This document shows positions 7,773 to 17,737 of a stretch of 64,000 nucleotides of DNA, in pieces. The stretch lies in assembly GCF_905373215.1 (NCBI RefSeq), contig NZ_CAJPRT010000002.1, positions 99,033 to 163,032 of the forward strand. The letters run 5' to 3'. Position 1 is the stretch's first letter. Each line of letters opens with the position of its first letter. Origin of the DNA: an uncultured Campylobacter sp. GTDB lineage: Bacteria; Campylobacterota; Campylobacteria; Campylobacterales; Campylobacteraceae. The notes below the pieces were generated by a model. The model saw only the letters and a list, made by a program, of their open reading frames with translations. It was not told where the DNA came from and ran no database searches. Position numbers and translations under genes: made by a program.

Positions 7773-9887
7773 TTAAGCTAATTCCAGTGAAATTTTAGTG
7801 CCTTTCTGATCGGTCACGCGCACTCGCACCACATCGCCCGCCTTGTAAGGCGTCGTGATAAATTTAGCGCGCAGCAGTCCGTCCACGCCGTCTCGTAGCG
7901 AGATGAAGGTACCGAAATCCAGCACGCTTTGCACCACGCCATCAAACTCCTCGCCGATCTGAAATTTTACCTCTTTGCGTTCATTGCGCGGCTTGCGGAA
8001 ATCGCGAGAATTTGAGACTATCGATAAAATTTTCTCTTTCGCGCCCGACACGCCGCTAGCTTTGGCGCCTTGGATCTTAACCTCGCCCTTTTCGCGATCC
8101 AGATCGATATTTACGCCGAAGCTTTCGGTGATCTCTTTGATGACCTTGCCGCCCTGACCGATGATATCGGGGATTTTGCTCGCCTCGACGCTAAAAATTT
8201 CAAGCTTCGGAAGCACATCTTCATTTATGACGATCGCTGCGTCCGCCTGCTCCATAAGGCCCAGAATATGCGCGCGAGCCTGCTTTGCCTGCGCGAGAGC
8301 CTCTTTTAAAACCTCCAGGCTGATGCCGCCGAGCTTGATATCCATCTGAAGCGCGGTGATGCCCTCATAGGTGCCCGCGACCTTAAAATCCATATCTCCG
8401 TCGTGATCCTCAAGCCCCATTATGTCGGTTAGCACGGCATGCTTGTCGCCCTCAAAAATCAAGCCCATCGCGACGCCCGCAACAAGCTTTAGCGTAGGCA
8501 CGCCCGCCGCCCGAAGAGATAGCGCGCCGCCGCAGACCGAAGCCATCGAGCTTGAGCCGTTACTCTCTAAAATTTCGCTCACTACGCGGATAGACTGCGG
8601 CGAGTTTAGATCGATGCTTGGATATAGTGCTCTTTTGGCTAAATTTCCATGTCCCAGCTCGCGTCTGCCCGGGCTTTTGAGCGGGCTTGCTTCGCCGACG
8701 CAAAAGCCCGGGAAGTTGTAGTTAAACATAAATCTATCGCTGATCGGCTCGAGCTGCGTTAGGCTGTCGCTTAGCTGCGCGTCGCTATCGCCGCCTAGCG
8801 TAGTGACGACCAAAGCCTGCGTCTGCCCGCGCGTAAATAGGCAGCTTCCATGCGCGCACGGCAGGATATTGGTCTCGATACTGATCGGGCGCACCTCATC
8901 AAGCGCGCGTCCGTCGGCTCTGCGGCGATCCTCGATGATCTGCGTGCGGATGATGCCGCGCTTATACTTGCCGATGACGCTAGAGACTACCTCTTTGCTC
9001 CACTCGTTTTGCGCCGCGATCTCGGTCGTTAAAATTTGATCCACGATTTTATTCAGCTCCGTAGCGCGCTCGCTCTTTGCCATCTGATTGATCGCAGCTT
9101 TAACGGCGTCTTTGTAGTTTGCATCGATGAAATCCGCGATATCCTCATCCTCGATCTCGGGCTTGTACTCCAGGCTCGCATCCAGCTTTTTAAACGGCAA
9201 AAAAGCCTCTTCGTAAGCGCTTGAGCCCGCACTTATCGCCTTTGCGGCAAAATCGATCGCATCCACCATCAGATCTTCGCCAAATTCATTCATCTGCTGC
9301 GCGCCGCCATTAATCTGCGGCAGGGAGCGCATCTCGATCATCAAAAGCTCATCGCCGACGCCGGCTACGTAAAGATCGAGCGCGCTGGCTTTAAGCTCGG
9401 AGTTGCTCGGATTTAAGATGAAATTTCCGTTTTGATAGCCGATGCGGACGCCGCAGACGGGCGCTTTAATCGGGATGTCGCTAAGATATAGCGCCGCAGA
9501 CGCCGCATTAAGAGCGACGACTTGCAGATCAACCTCCGGATCTGCCGATAGCACGTAAACTACGATCTGCGTCGGATATGCATAACCCTTCGGGAAGAGC
9601 GGGCGCAACGAGCGGTCTATGATGCGGCTCGTTAGCGTCTCAAAATCGCCAGGCTTGGTCTCGCGCTTGATGTAGCCTCCGGGGATTCTGCCTGCCGCGT
9701 ACATCTTTTCGATATATTGCACGGTAAGAGGCAAAAAGTCCTCCTGCACCTGCGTCTCTTCACGCGCTACGGTAGCCAGCACGACGGTATTTTTCACACG
9801 CAAAAGCGCCGCACCCGCGGCTTGTTTCGCAACTTTGTCGATATCGAAAATTTCGGTATTGCCATTTACTTCAATTTTGCACTGCAT
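7773..9887 (-). CDS. pnp: Polyribonucleotide nucleotidyltransferase (PNPase)
   Basis: A 704-residue 3'-5' phosphorolytic exoribonuclease. Two RNase PH-like cores are visible: one near residues 8-140 (RVKNTVVLATVAREE, YIKRETKPGDFETLTSRIIDRSLRPLFP) and one near 310-530 (RRRADGRALDEVRPI, RGQTQALVVTTLGG, MDFKVAGTYEGITALQMDIK). A KH domain follows (IPDIIGQGGKVIKEITE), then an S1 domain (GEEFDGVVQSVLDFGTFISL). It takes part in mRNA turnover. The start overlaps the end of the upstream gene by 17 bases, so translation is coupled. Confidence 0.97.
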   Translation of the reverse strand: MQCKIEVNGNTEIFDIDKVAKQAAGAALLRVKNTVVLATVAREETQVQEDFLPLTVQYIEKMYAAGRIPGGYIKRETKPGDFETLTSRIIDRSLRPLFPKGYAYPTQIVVYVLSADPEVDLQVVALNAASAALYLSDIPIKAPVCGVRIGYQNGNFILNPSNSELKASALDLYVAGVGDELLMIEMRSLPQINGGAQQMNEFGEDLMVDAIDFAAKAISAGSSAYEEAFLPFKKLDASLEYKPEIEDEDIADFIDANYKDAVKAAINQMAKSERATELNKIVDQILTTEIAAQNEWSKEVVSSVIGKYKRGIIRTQIIEDRRRADGRALDEVRPISIETNILPCAHGSCLFTRGQTQALVVTTLGGDSDAQLSDSLTQLEPISDRFMFNYNFPGFCVGEASPLKSPGRRELGHGNLAKRALYPSIDLNSPQSIRVVSEILESNGSSSMASVCGGALSLRAAGVPTLKLVAGVAMGLIFEGDKHAVLTDIMGLEDHDGDMDFKVAGTYEGITALQMDIKLGGISLEVLKEALAQAKQARAHILGLMEQADAAIVINEDVLPKLEIFSVEASKIPDIIGQGGKVIKEITESFGVNIDLDREKGEVKIQGAKASGVSGAKEKILSIVSNSRDFRKPRNERKEVKFQIGEEFDGVVQSVLDFGTFISLRDGVDGLLRAKFITTPYKAGDVVRVRVTDQKGTKISLELA

Positions 9888-10590
9888 TAATTTTCTCCTT
9901 GTTTTTGTTAGTCTCGTGAAACGGCAGATAAAGCGGGCATTTGTTTAAAATTTGCATTATCTCCTCCGCGCTTGAGAGCGTTTTTTCTTTGTAATAAAAA
10001 TCCACATTCACAAAGTCTCTGATCTTGTGAACGGCATAAATTCCATCTACTAGCATGGCGATCTCATCTGCATTATCGCTGCCGATAACGGGCGTGGCAT
10101 AAAAGATCGCTTTGGCGTTTAAGCTTACGAGCGTCTTTATGCAAGTAAGCGCGGTCAGCCCGCTCTCACACCCCTCATCTACCAAGATGACGTTTTTTTT
10201 CTCTAAATTTCCCAAAAGCTCGCCCTTGCGAAATTTATACATATTTTTTAAAATTTTCTCCTCATAAAGTCTGTTTGCCTGCCCGTAAACGTAATCCAGG
10301 CTGATGCCGAAGCTTCGCACGAGCTCATCTACCATCACGATCTCTTGGGTCTCGCTTACGCACGCGATCGCGCATTCAGGATTATTTGGCGCTAAAACGG
10401 GCTCAGTAAATAAAAACTCATAGGCAAGCCCTAATTTTAGAGCAAGATGGTTTGCGATGCCAAGCGACTCCAGAGACTGAGCGATTATTAGAAAATTTTC
10501 GTTTTTGATCACGGTAGCGGGTAAAATTTCTGCGAGTTTCATCGCGGCATCGATTTGGTTTTCAAACATCAGCTCAGCTCTAGGCGTCAT
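9871..10590 (-). CDS. Phosphoribosyltransferase-like protein
   Basis: The product of up to 239 residues has the core of a type I phosphoribosyltransferase: a hydrophobic strand, then KNVILVDEGCESGLTALTCIKTL, which resembles the PRPP-binding loop (V-[IL]-[VL]-D-[DE]-x4-G-x-[ST]). The basic stretch RLYEEKILKNMYKFR would be the flexible loop. The start is ambiguous: the ATG at 10590 overlaps the lptD stop (TAATG), and MFENQIDAAMK starts 7 codons later. It lies between lptD and pnp in an overlapping run. The substrate base cannot be told. Confidence 0.75.
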   Translation of the reverse strand: MTPRAELMFENQIDAAMKLAEILPATVIKNENFLIIAQSLESLGIANHLALKLGLAYEFLFTEPVLAPNNPECAIACVSETQEIVMVDELVRSFGISLDYVYGQANRLYEEKILKNMYKFRKGELLGNLEKKNVILVDEGCESGLTALTCIKTLVSLNAKAIFYATPVIGSDNADEIAMLVDGIYAVHKIRDFVNVDFYYKEKTLSSAEEIMQILNKCPLYLPFHETNKNKEKINAVQN

Positions 10591-12848
10591 TATTTTTCGC
10601 TTCCGTATTCGCTATCTACCGAAAAATCATACCCTACTCCGCCGAACGGATAGAAATTTACGAGAAAGTAAATTCCGCGCTCCTTGCTTGCTTTGCTGTA
10701 GCCCGTCGTACTGGTATTTTTAGGCTCAATATCCTCTTGATACACAAAAGAGTAATTCCAGCATTTGCGCGTATGAGAAAGTCCCACGCGCCACATTTTA
10801 GAATAAGATCGCTCCAAGTCGTAATCCCAACGACCGAAAATTTTATTATTCCTAGGCAAATTTACCGAAGCGTTTACGATGCCGTAGTTATCTTTCGTAT
10901 AGCGTTTAGGCTCCATGCTTAGCTTTTCATATTCGTAAGCGTGGCTGAGTCCAAAGCTAAAATCGTCGTTGGAGTAGTTGGCGTAGGTATAGACCTTATC
11001 GAAGCTTTTATATTTATGCGAGTAGGTAAAGCGGTTTCCGATATTTAGCCCATTTGCAAAATACGCATCGATGCGGTGTTCTAAATCGTCGAACTCATGA
11101 TCGTCGAAGTCATATCGCTGCTTGACACTATGGCGTAAAAATTTACGTCCGTCTTCATTATAAAAAAACTGCGTCATACTTAAAGCTGCATTTTCGTGAG
11201 TGTATTCGTCACTAAGCTCACTTAAGAAGTTATCCTCCCAATAAAGCGAGTCTTGCAAGTTACCCAACCGCGAACGATCTACTGCACCGCGAGCAAGGTC
11301 GTATTTATACTGATGATACTTTAAAATTCTATCCTCGATGTCGCCTTGCTGCCAGCTTGGAATTCTAAAATCCGCCCTCCAGCTCATCGTATGATATAAG
11401 CTATCGTAAGCCCTGGCTACGTCGGTGTAGAGCGAAAGCTCGGTGTATTGATTAGCGTAGAAAGTGCTTTTATCCTCGTCAAGATCTCCGTTTGCGTAGT
11501 AGAATTTATCGTGCCAATCGATATTAGTCATATACACTCGCTCGGTAAAGGCGAAATTTAAATAATCCGCCAGTAGCGGCGTGCTTATACTAATCGGTAC
11601 GTCAAACTCGTATTGGCGAGCAGTCGCGCCCTCCCATCTGGTGTAATTACGCGCTTTTGCATCAAGCGAATAGATCAAATTTGGCAGTCCCAAATCATTG
11701 CTAAATTTATGATATTGTAGCGTCGGCAGCTCTTGGACGGTATCTTCGTTGCGGAAGGTATTATCGGCGTTTAGCTTGCTCGTATCGATGTAGTAGCGTC
11801 CGTAAGCGCCAAAATAGTGCTCGTCTGAGGTCAAATAATAATTCAGCCGTGAAGTTACGAGCGAATTATCCGCATCGTTGCCAAGACCTCCCTTTTCCTT
11901 CAGATCGTAATATTCCAGATCGTTTAGCTGGGTAAAATCGATCCATAAATTTTCTCGCAGATCGCCATCTAGCAGATAGGTCGCAAGCTTGCTGCGATCG
12001 TATTGAACTTCAAAGCCGTGATGGCGCTCGTTTTTGTATTCGAGGCGTTTTTGCGCCCGCGAGAAGTTATCGAAAACTCCTCCTCTAATCTCGCCGTAAG
12101 AATACGGCGACTCCGTAAATCGAAATGTCCCGTATACGCCAAAGCCCCTGCGCGTGCGCACCTGCGGATCGAGCTGAAAATCCCAGCTGTCGTAAGGCGC
12201 AAAATAGATCGGCTGCTTATAATAGATCCCCTCCTTACTGATATAACCGGCCTCGGGAGGTAGCAAGCCCGTGCGGCGCGTGCGGTCGGTCGGGAATCCG
12301 AAATACGGCAGATAGAGCACCGGCACATCACCCACGTAAAATCTTGGATTGAAAAGATGGAGGAATTTGCTCTCTTTATTTAGCATGCCGCTGCTAAATT
12401 TGATGCGCCAATCAGGATCGGTGACGTTGCAGCTAGATACGCTGGAGCCCTCCACGCGGTAATACTCGCTGTCGCTGCAACTGGCGTCGTTTTGCATCCA
12501 AAGCTCAGAGTCCTTGTCCATCATAAAATTTACGTAGGCTTGCTGCTTATCGTTTTTCAGATCGATTTTGACATGCTGCGCGCGCGTAGTTTCGCTGCTG
12601 CCGCGCATCGCATTGACGTTACCAAAAAGCTCGATGATGCCGTTTTGCTCGTCGTATGTAGCGCGATCGGCGGTGATAAAGTAGTCCTGTGAATACACCG
12701 TTACGTTGCCACTAGCCTCCGTCAAAAAGCCGTTTTTCTCGACATTATCTGCTATAAGCTCGACGTCTTGGACCTTTGCGCTCGCACTGCTTGCTAAAAG
12801 AGCGCTAAAACTAAGCGCTAGAATTTTAAATTTTTTACTCTTTTTCAA
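10590..12848 (-). CDS. lptD: LPS-assembly outer-membrane protein LptD
   Basis: The 752-residue protein begins with a signal peptide (KILALSFSALLASSASA, cleavage near residue 24). An N-terminal OstA/LptA-like jellyroll follows (KVQDVELIADNVEKNGFLTEA, NVTVYSQDYFITADRATYDE), then a long beta-barrel rich in alternating aromatic residues, ending in FPFGGVGYDFSVDSEY. LptD with LptE inserts lipooligosaccharide into the outer leaflet. The Cys pair positions (CSDSEYYRVEGSSVSSC) suggest disulfides. It overlaps the RDD gene upstream and the phosphoribosyltransferase-like gene downstream. Confidence 0.93.
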   Translation of the reverse strand: MKKSKKFKILALSFSALLASSASAKVQDVELIADNVEKNGFLTEASGNVTVYSQDYFITADRATYDEQNGIIELFGNVNAMRGSSETTRAQHVKIDLKNDKQQAYVNFMMDKDSELWMQNDASCSDSEYYRVEGSSVSSCNVTDPDWRIKFSSGMLNKESKFLHLFNPRFYVGDVPVLYLPYFGFPTDRTRRTGLLPPEAGYISKEGIYYKQPIYFAPYDSWDFQLDPQVRTRRGFGVYGTFRFTESPYSYGEIRGGVFDNFSRAQKRLEYKNERHHGFEVQYDRSKLATYLLDGDLRENLWIDFTQLNDLEYYDLKEKGGLGNDADNSLVTSRLNYYLTSDEHYFGAYGRYYIDTSKLNADNTFRNEDTVQELPTLQYHKFSNDLGLPNLIYSLDAKARNYTRWEGATARQYEFDVPISISTPLLADYLNFAFTERVYMTNIDWHDKFYYANGDLDEDKSTFYANQYTELSLYTDVARAYDSLYHTMSWRADFRIPSWQQGDIEDRILKYHQYKYDLARGAVDRSRLGNLQDSLYWEDNFLSELSDEYTHENAALSMTQFFYNEDGRKFLRHSVKQRYDFDDHEFDDLEHRIDAYFANGLNIGNRFTYSHKYKSFDKVYTYANYSNDDFSFGLSHAYEYEKLSMEPKRYTKDNYGIVNASVNLPRNNKIFGRWDYDLERSYSKMWRVGLSHTRKCWNYSFVYQEDIEPKNTSTTGYSKASKERGIYFLVNFYPFGGVGYDFSVDSEYGSEK

Positions 12849-13272
12849 TCTCTACCACCAATGTTTTCGCAGCCATATCATGCAGGCTCTGACGCGAGTT
12901 CGTAAAAAGCGCCACCAAAAATCCCATATAAAAGATCATCTCGCTTATCAACCTAACCGCCGCACGGATCGCTGCCGTAGCGATATCCATAGCGCTGCCG
13001 TCGGCGCGGACGCAATAAATTTTAACCGCAAGCTTGCCTAGCGTCGCGCCGTATAGATAGACAAAAATAGCTTGATATAAAAATTTTATTATCGCGTAAT
13101 GCAAAATGAATTTTGAAGCGATCTTTTGTACCTCAAGATTGCTTCCGCTCTGCGCCGCTGCAACAAGCTCTGGCTCGTCGATAGCAAATAGCACGACCAC
13201 AAAAAGCGTTACGCTCACAGCTTCGTCGATACTAAACGCGATTACGCGCTTGCTAAGCGGAGCGATGATCAA
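12835..13272 (-). CDS. RDD family membrane protein
   Basis: 145 residues with the RDD signature near the start (SKRVIAFSIDEAVSVTLFVVVLF, with the Arg and Asp that name the family), a second membrane segment (FLYQAIFVYLYGATLGKLAVKIYCV) and a third (MIFYMGFLVALF). RDD proteins are small inner-membrane proteins of uncertain function, some linked to ion transport. It overlaps purD by 4 bases and lptD by 14, so it belongs to this operon. Confidence 0.85.
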   Translation of the reverse strand: MIIAPLSKRVIAFSIDEAVSVTLFVVVLFAIDEPELVAAAQSGSNLEVQKIASKFILHYAIIKFLYQAIFVYLYGATLGKLAVKIYCVRADGSAMDIATAAIRAAVRLISEMIFYMGFLVALFTNSRQSLHDMAAKTLVVEIEKE

Positions 13273-14525
13273 ATTTTATCTCTTAAGGCTTGGTGCGCGA
13301 TATCGCGCCTATACTGCGCGCCGCTAAATTTTATATTTTCGCACAGCGCGTAAGCCGCATCGCGCGCCTGCTTTAAGCTCTGTGCGACGCCCACGCTTAC
13401 CAAAACGCGCCCGCCGCTAGCGTAAATCCGCCCCTCTCGCTCACTCACGCCTGCGTAGCAGATATGTGCGCCCGCGGGAATTTCGCCCGTCTTGATCGGC
13501 TCAGGCTGCGAAGAGCCGTAAGGGTAGCGCTCGCTAGCCATCACGACGCCCACCGCGAATCGCTCTTTTAAGCTTATGCTACTTAGCTTGCCTACGGCGG
13601 CGTTGTATAAAATTTCGCTCAAATTTCCGTCGATTAGCGGCATTAAAACCTCGCACTCCGGATCGCCGAAACGGACGTTGTACTCCAGCACGTAAGGCTC
13701 GCCGCCTACGATCATAAGCCCTACGAATAGCACGCCGCAAAATGGCGCGCCCTGCTGCCGCATCCCTTTTAGCGTAGGTGCTACGATCTCGCTCTGTACT
13801 CTTTTTATCAGCGCGGCATCCGCTAGCGGGCTTGGCGCATAAGCTCCCATGCCGCCGGTGTTCGGGCCCAGATCGCCGTCAAGCAGCTTTTTGTGATCCT
13901 GCGCCACGGGCAAGCTTACGAAATTCTCCCCGTCGCAGATCGCAAAAAAGCTCAGCTCGAAGCCCTCTAAAAACTCCTCCACGACGACGCGCTTGCCCGC
14001 TTCACCGAAGCTTTCGCCGCTTAGCATATCTGCGGCGGCTTTTTTAGCTTCATCTTTAGAGCTTGCGATTATGACGCCCTTGCCTGCGCACAAGCCGTCC
14101 GCTTTGACCACTACGCGGCCGTTTAGAGTATCGATAAATTTTGAAATTTCGGATAGATCGTCGCTGCTTAGAAATTTTGCGGTTTTGATATGATTTCGCG
14201 CCAGAAAGTCCTTCATATAGGCTTTAGAGCCCTCAAGCTTCGCCGCAGCAGCGCTGGGGCCGAATATCGCGAGGCCTTGCGCTTTAAAAATATCCACGAT
14301 ACCTTTTGTAAGAGGCTCTTCGGCGCCCACGACGGTAAGGGCTACGTCGTTGTTTTTGGCAAAGAGCGCGAGCTCATTAAAATCTTTTAAATCTAAATTT
14401 TTACCGAGCGCCTTTGTAGCGCCGTTTCCCGGAGCAAAATACAGATTTAAAACGTTTTTATCCTCGCGAAGTCTTAGCCCGATCGCGTATTCTCTACCGC
14501 CGCCGCCGATTATTAGGATATTCAA
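13269..14525 (-). CDS. purD: Phosphoribosylamine-glycine ligase (GAR synthetase)
   Basis: The 418-residue ATP-grasp enzyme joins phosphoribosylamine and glycine in purine synthesis. Seen: N-terminal MNILIIGGGGREYAI, central VVKADGLCAGKGVIIA, the DHKKLLDGDLGPNTGGMGAY signature near residue 208, and LEYNVRFGDPECEVLMPL near 283 with metal and ATP ligands. Length matches the family. It appears to be the first gene of a run that continues through the RDD protein, lptD and pnp. Confidence 0.96.
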   Translation of the reverse strand: MNILIIGGGGREYAIGLRLREDKNVLNLYFAPGNGATKALGKNLDLKDFNELALFAKNNDVALTVVGAEEPLTKGIVDIFKAQGLAIFGPSAAAAKLEGSKAYMKDFLARNHIKTAKFLSSDDLSEISKFIDTLNGRVVVKADGLCAGKGVIIASSKDEAKKAAADMLSGESFGEAGKRVVVEEFLEGFELSFFAICDGENFVSLPVAQDHKKLLDGDLGPNTGGMGAYAPSPLADAALIKRVQSEIVAPTLKGMRQQGAPFCGVLFVGLMIVGGEPYVLEYNVRFGDPECEVLMPLIDGNLSEILYNAAVGKLSSISLKERFAVGVVMASERYPYGSSQPEPIKTGEIPAGAHICYAGVSEREGRIYASGGRVLVSVGVAQSLKQARDAAYALCENIKFSGAQYRRDIAHQALRDKI

Positions 14526-14768
14526 TGAAGCCTCCGTAACGTAAAAAACCCAAGTGAGCGTTGCGTAAAAAGAATCGGCTCAAACAAAGCCAATCTTGCA
14601 ACTAGGAAAAATCTCTAGGTCGCAACCCGTAACTTTAAAAAAAGCTCGAGCCGAGCCGCGTCACACGGACCTCTCACGTCGTCGCTTATACAAATATGTT
14701 GAACCCTCATATAAAACGCTCTCGCTTCACCCAGGCTTGGGCAAAATTATAGTCAAAATTTGCTTAAA

Positions 14769-15413
14769 CTATGGCAAAAGCGCCAGATCGACGCAGGATT
14801 TTATCGACCTTCTTTCGCAGATTATCGGCTCGCAAAACTCGCTCAAAACGCTCGCCGTCGTCCTACCGATACAAATCGCCCTATAGCCCCCGTCCCAGCC
14901 GAAATTTGCGGTAAAGCCGCGCACGTTTTTAGGAGAGGTAAAAATCAGCGTACTGCCTTGCGGCGGCTTTGCGGCGGCGGGAAGGCTGAGGATGGAATTT
15001 TCGTAGGCGATCACGCTTTGCAGCCGCACGTCGGCGCTAGATAGAATTTGCTCCAGCTTCGATACCGTCTGCCTCGCGCGCAGATACAGCGCGTCTCTGC
15101 CCTGCAAGAGCGGCGCGATCTCTGCGGCAAACTCATTTCCGTGCCCGTGCCGCGCCACAAAAATATCGCGAAATCCAAACTCCCGCGCAGCCGCCGCGCA
15201 CGGCTCGCCGATAGCGTAAACGGGTGTATCTAAATCAGGCGAAATTTCATTAAATTTTATCGCCGCTACCGCATTTTTGGAGGTAAAAATTAGCGCGCCG
15301 ATCTGCGCAGGCAGGCTAAATTTGAGAAATTTTATCTCGCAAACCGCAAGCTGCCTCACCTGCGGATGATCAAATCTCGTATTAGACACCAAATATATCA
15401 AAACGCCCTCCAT
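14769..15413 (-). CDS. hemD: Uroporphyrinogen-III synthase
   Basis: The 214-residue product has the loose pattern of HemD, which cyclises hydroxymethylbilane in haem synthesis: LIFTSKNAVAAIKF near residue 40, VYAIGEPCAAAAREFG near 65, YLRARQTVSKLEQIL near 108 and LIFTSPKNVRGF near 153, which give the two-lobed alternating architecture. It is slightly short for the family but has both halves. No operon partner lies close by, and the flanking DNA looks degenerate. Confidence 0.8.
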   Translation of the reverse strand: MEGVLIYLVSNTRFDHPQVRQLAVCEIKFLKFSLPAQIGALIFTSKNAVAAIKFNEISPDLDTPVYAIGEPCAAAAREFGFRDIFVARHGHGNEFAAEIAPLLQGRDALYLRARQTVSKLEQILSSADVRLQSVIAYENSILSLPAAAKPPQGSTLIFTSPKNVRGFTANFGWDGGYRAICIGRTTASVLSEFCEPIICERRSIKSCVDLALLP

Positions 15414-16171
15414 GTTTAAATTTGCTTGAGCCTCGCCCCTGCCTTCACGACGCGTAGAAACGAAGAAAATGCCGCTTCATTTGCTTTGATTAAATTCCGT
15501 TCGCGCCTTATCAATTACGTGCACGCCGCTTAACGCTTAAATTTACTTCGATTAAATTCTGCTCCCGAAAAAAATCCGAGCCACCGTTATTAATGTTTGA
15601 GTTCAAATTCAATTCTACTCCGCGCCGCCCTCGACGCCGATTAAAAACTCGCCGCAAAGCCTACTCGCACCTTTTCATCCGCACTTAAGCAACCTAGCGG
15701 CGGCACGCTTTTTTAAAATTTTATCTCGCAGGCAAAATGCCGAATTCAAATACATCGCCTTATGCAAGCCAACCTTTTAATTTAACTTTATAACCTCAAG
15801 CGCCCTCTCTAAAGCAAGTTTAGGGCGCGCTGTCGTTTTAAATTTGCGCAGTAATTACCCGCGGCGGGTGCTTAAAACACTACCACCTAGCCCGTTCCGC
15901 ACGCAGCAGACGTATTACATAGCTCGCCAGCCCCGTCCAGCCCGTATATGTGTCCGCACAGGTCGTAGAGCTCGCCAAATTTTAAAATTTAAAGCTGCGA
16001 CTACGAAATTTTAAAATCACAACTATGAATTTTAAAATTTTGCCGATCTAACCCTTAAATCTCGGTATCAGATTGTATCCGTTTATCTCGCGCGCTTCAA
16101 GCGGTATGCTCTCGCCCAAACTTAGCACTAAATTTCGCCCGAGCATCCGTGCGGTACTTAGCTCCTTAAAT
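15414..16171. other. Long non-coding or decayed stretch between hemD and argH
   Basis: About 760 bases without an intact gene. On the minus strand two short open pieces look protein-like. One ends at a stop at 16048-16050 and starts at an ATG at 16146, giving 32 codons (MLGRNLVLSLGESIP...). The other ends at 15887-15889 and reads LYDLCGHIYGLDGAGEL upstream of its stop. They are separated by AAATTTTAAAATTT-type filler. I cannot assign a family. They may be remnants of a gene that once followed argH. Confidence 0.4.
15800..15828. terminator. GC-rich stem-loop in the hemD-argH gap
   Basis: GCGCCCT (15800-15806) pairs with AGGGCGC (15822-15828); inside it CTAAA can also pair with TTTAG around the GCAAG loop. 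The shape resembles a terminator but only a weak T stretch follows on the plus strand, and no gene clearly ends here. Confidence 0.35.
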
Positions 16172-17554
16172 TTAGCCTTTCAGCCACTCGTTTAAAATTT
16201 CAATCTGCGTCGCCACGCTCTCATTTGCCGTGCCTCCTTGCGACTTGCGCGCCTCTTTGGATGCATTTAGGTCAAGAAATTTAACCGCATCGCCGCCCAA
16301 GCTTTCATCCACGCTTGCAAGCTGCTGTGCGTTTAGTTCGCTCAAATCTAGGCCCAAATTCTCCGCATACGCCACCGCCTTGCCCGTGATGAAGTGCGCC
16401 TGCCTAAACGGCACGTTTTTCTCCCGCACGAGATAATCAGCCAGATCGGTCGCCGTGAGGTGCCCGCGGCGCGTCATCGCTAGCATATTTTGCTCGTTAA
16501 ATTTAGCCGTTTTTAGCATCTGTTTTAAAATTTCAAGGCTCGCAAGCGCGGTGGCGACGCTATCAAAAACGCCCTCCTTGTCCTCTTGCATGTCCTTGTT
16601 GTAGGCTAGCGGCAAGCCCTTCATCACCGTTAGCAGCGCGACGAGATTGCCGTTTACGCGCCCCGTTTTGCCGCGGATTAGCTCGGCGACGTCGGGGTTT
16701 TTTTTCTGCGGCATGATCGAGCTGCCCGTGCTGTAGGCGTCGCTGATCGTGACAAATCCGAACTCTTGCGAGCTCCACAAGATGAGCTCCTCGCACAGGC
16801 GCGACGCATGCGTCATCAGCACGCTTACGTTAAACAAAATCTCCAGCGCGAAATCGCGGTCGCTGACGCTATCCATCGCGTTTGGCGTCACTCCCGCAAA
16901 ACCCAGCTGCTGCGCGACCAGCTCGCGGTTTATAGGATGCGGCGTGCCGGCAAGCGCGGCGGAGCCCAGCGGACAGAGGTTGTTTCGCTCGCGCAGGCTT
17001 GCGAAGCGCTCGTAGTCACGGCGAAACATAAACGCGTAAGCCAGCAAGTGATAGGCAAGGCTCACTGGCTGAGCGTGCTGAAGGTGCGTGTAGCCTGGCA
17101 TCAGCGTGTCCACGTGCTCGCTAGCTATATCTCGTAGCGCGGCGACTAGTTCGCGGATCTTTTCGGCGATCGCAGCCCCGCTTTTAAGCACGTAGAGGCG
17201 AAAATCAAGCGCGACCTGATCGTTTCTGCTGCGCGCCGTGTGCAGCCTGCCGCCAAGATCGCTTCCGATGAGCTCGCTTAGGCGCTTTTCGATCGCCATG
17301 TGGATATCCTCGTCGGCGGTTTTAAACTCAAATTTTCCGCTTTTTATCTCTTCAAACACCACGTCAAGCCCAGCGATGATATTTTCGCTCTCGTCAGCCT
17401 TTAAAATCCCGCAAGCGCCTAGCATTCTTGCGTGCGCCTTGCTGCCCGCGATGTCTTCCTGCCAAAGCGCCCTATCAAAGCCGATCGAGGCGTTAAACTC
17501 CTCCAAAAGCGCCGAACTCGCCTCGCTAAAGCGCCCTTCCCACATTTTTTTCAC
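16172..17554 (-). CDS. argH: Argininosuccinate lyase
   Basis: I start at a GTG (cac at 17552-17554; protein MKKMWEGRFSEAS), preceded by GAAGGAG with 5-base spacing, which gives 460 residues; the frame is open 19 codons further up but that stretch lacks family similarity. The fumarase-superfamily signature GSSIMPQKKNPDVAELIRGK carries the catalytic serine. DIHMAIEKRL and the TARSRNDQVALDFRLY segment line the active site. It splits argininosuccinate to arginine and fumarate. Confidence 0.95.
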   Translation of the reverse strand: MKKMWEGRFSEASSALLEEFNASIGFDRALWQEDIAGSKAHARMLGACGILKADESENIIAGLDVVFEEIKSGKFEFKTADEDIHMAIEKRLSELIGSDLGGRLHTARSRNDQVALDFRLYVLKSGAAIAEKIRELVAALRDIASEHVDTLMPGYTHLQHAQPVSLAYHLLAYAFMFRRDYERFASLRERNNLCPLGSAALAGTPHPINRELVAQQLGFAGVTPNAMDSVSDRDFALEILFNVSVLMTHASRLCEELILWSSQEFGFVTISDAYSTGSSIMPQKKNPDVAELIRGKTGRVNGNLVALLTVMKGLPLAYNKDMQEDKEGVFDSVATALASLEILKQMLKTAKFNEQNMLAMTRRGHLTATDLADYLVREKNVPFRQAHFITGKAVAYAENLGLDLSELNAQQLASVDESLGGDAVKFLDLNASKEARKSQGGTANESVATQIEILNEWLKG

Positions 17555-17737
17555 GCTCGCTCCTTCGTTTAAATTTTCGGTGATTTTATAAAATTTTAAA
17601 TCTCGCTGCACAAGATTTGCGGGCGAGAAAAAAGGCTAAAGCGCGGTAAATTTCTAAAAAATGCGCGTACCGCTTCGCGCACTAGACTTTGGAATTTATT
17701 GCGCCTCAAACTTAGCGATTCAAAAGCGCTTACTAGT

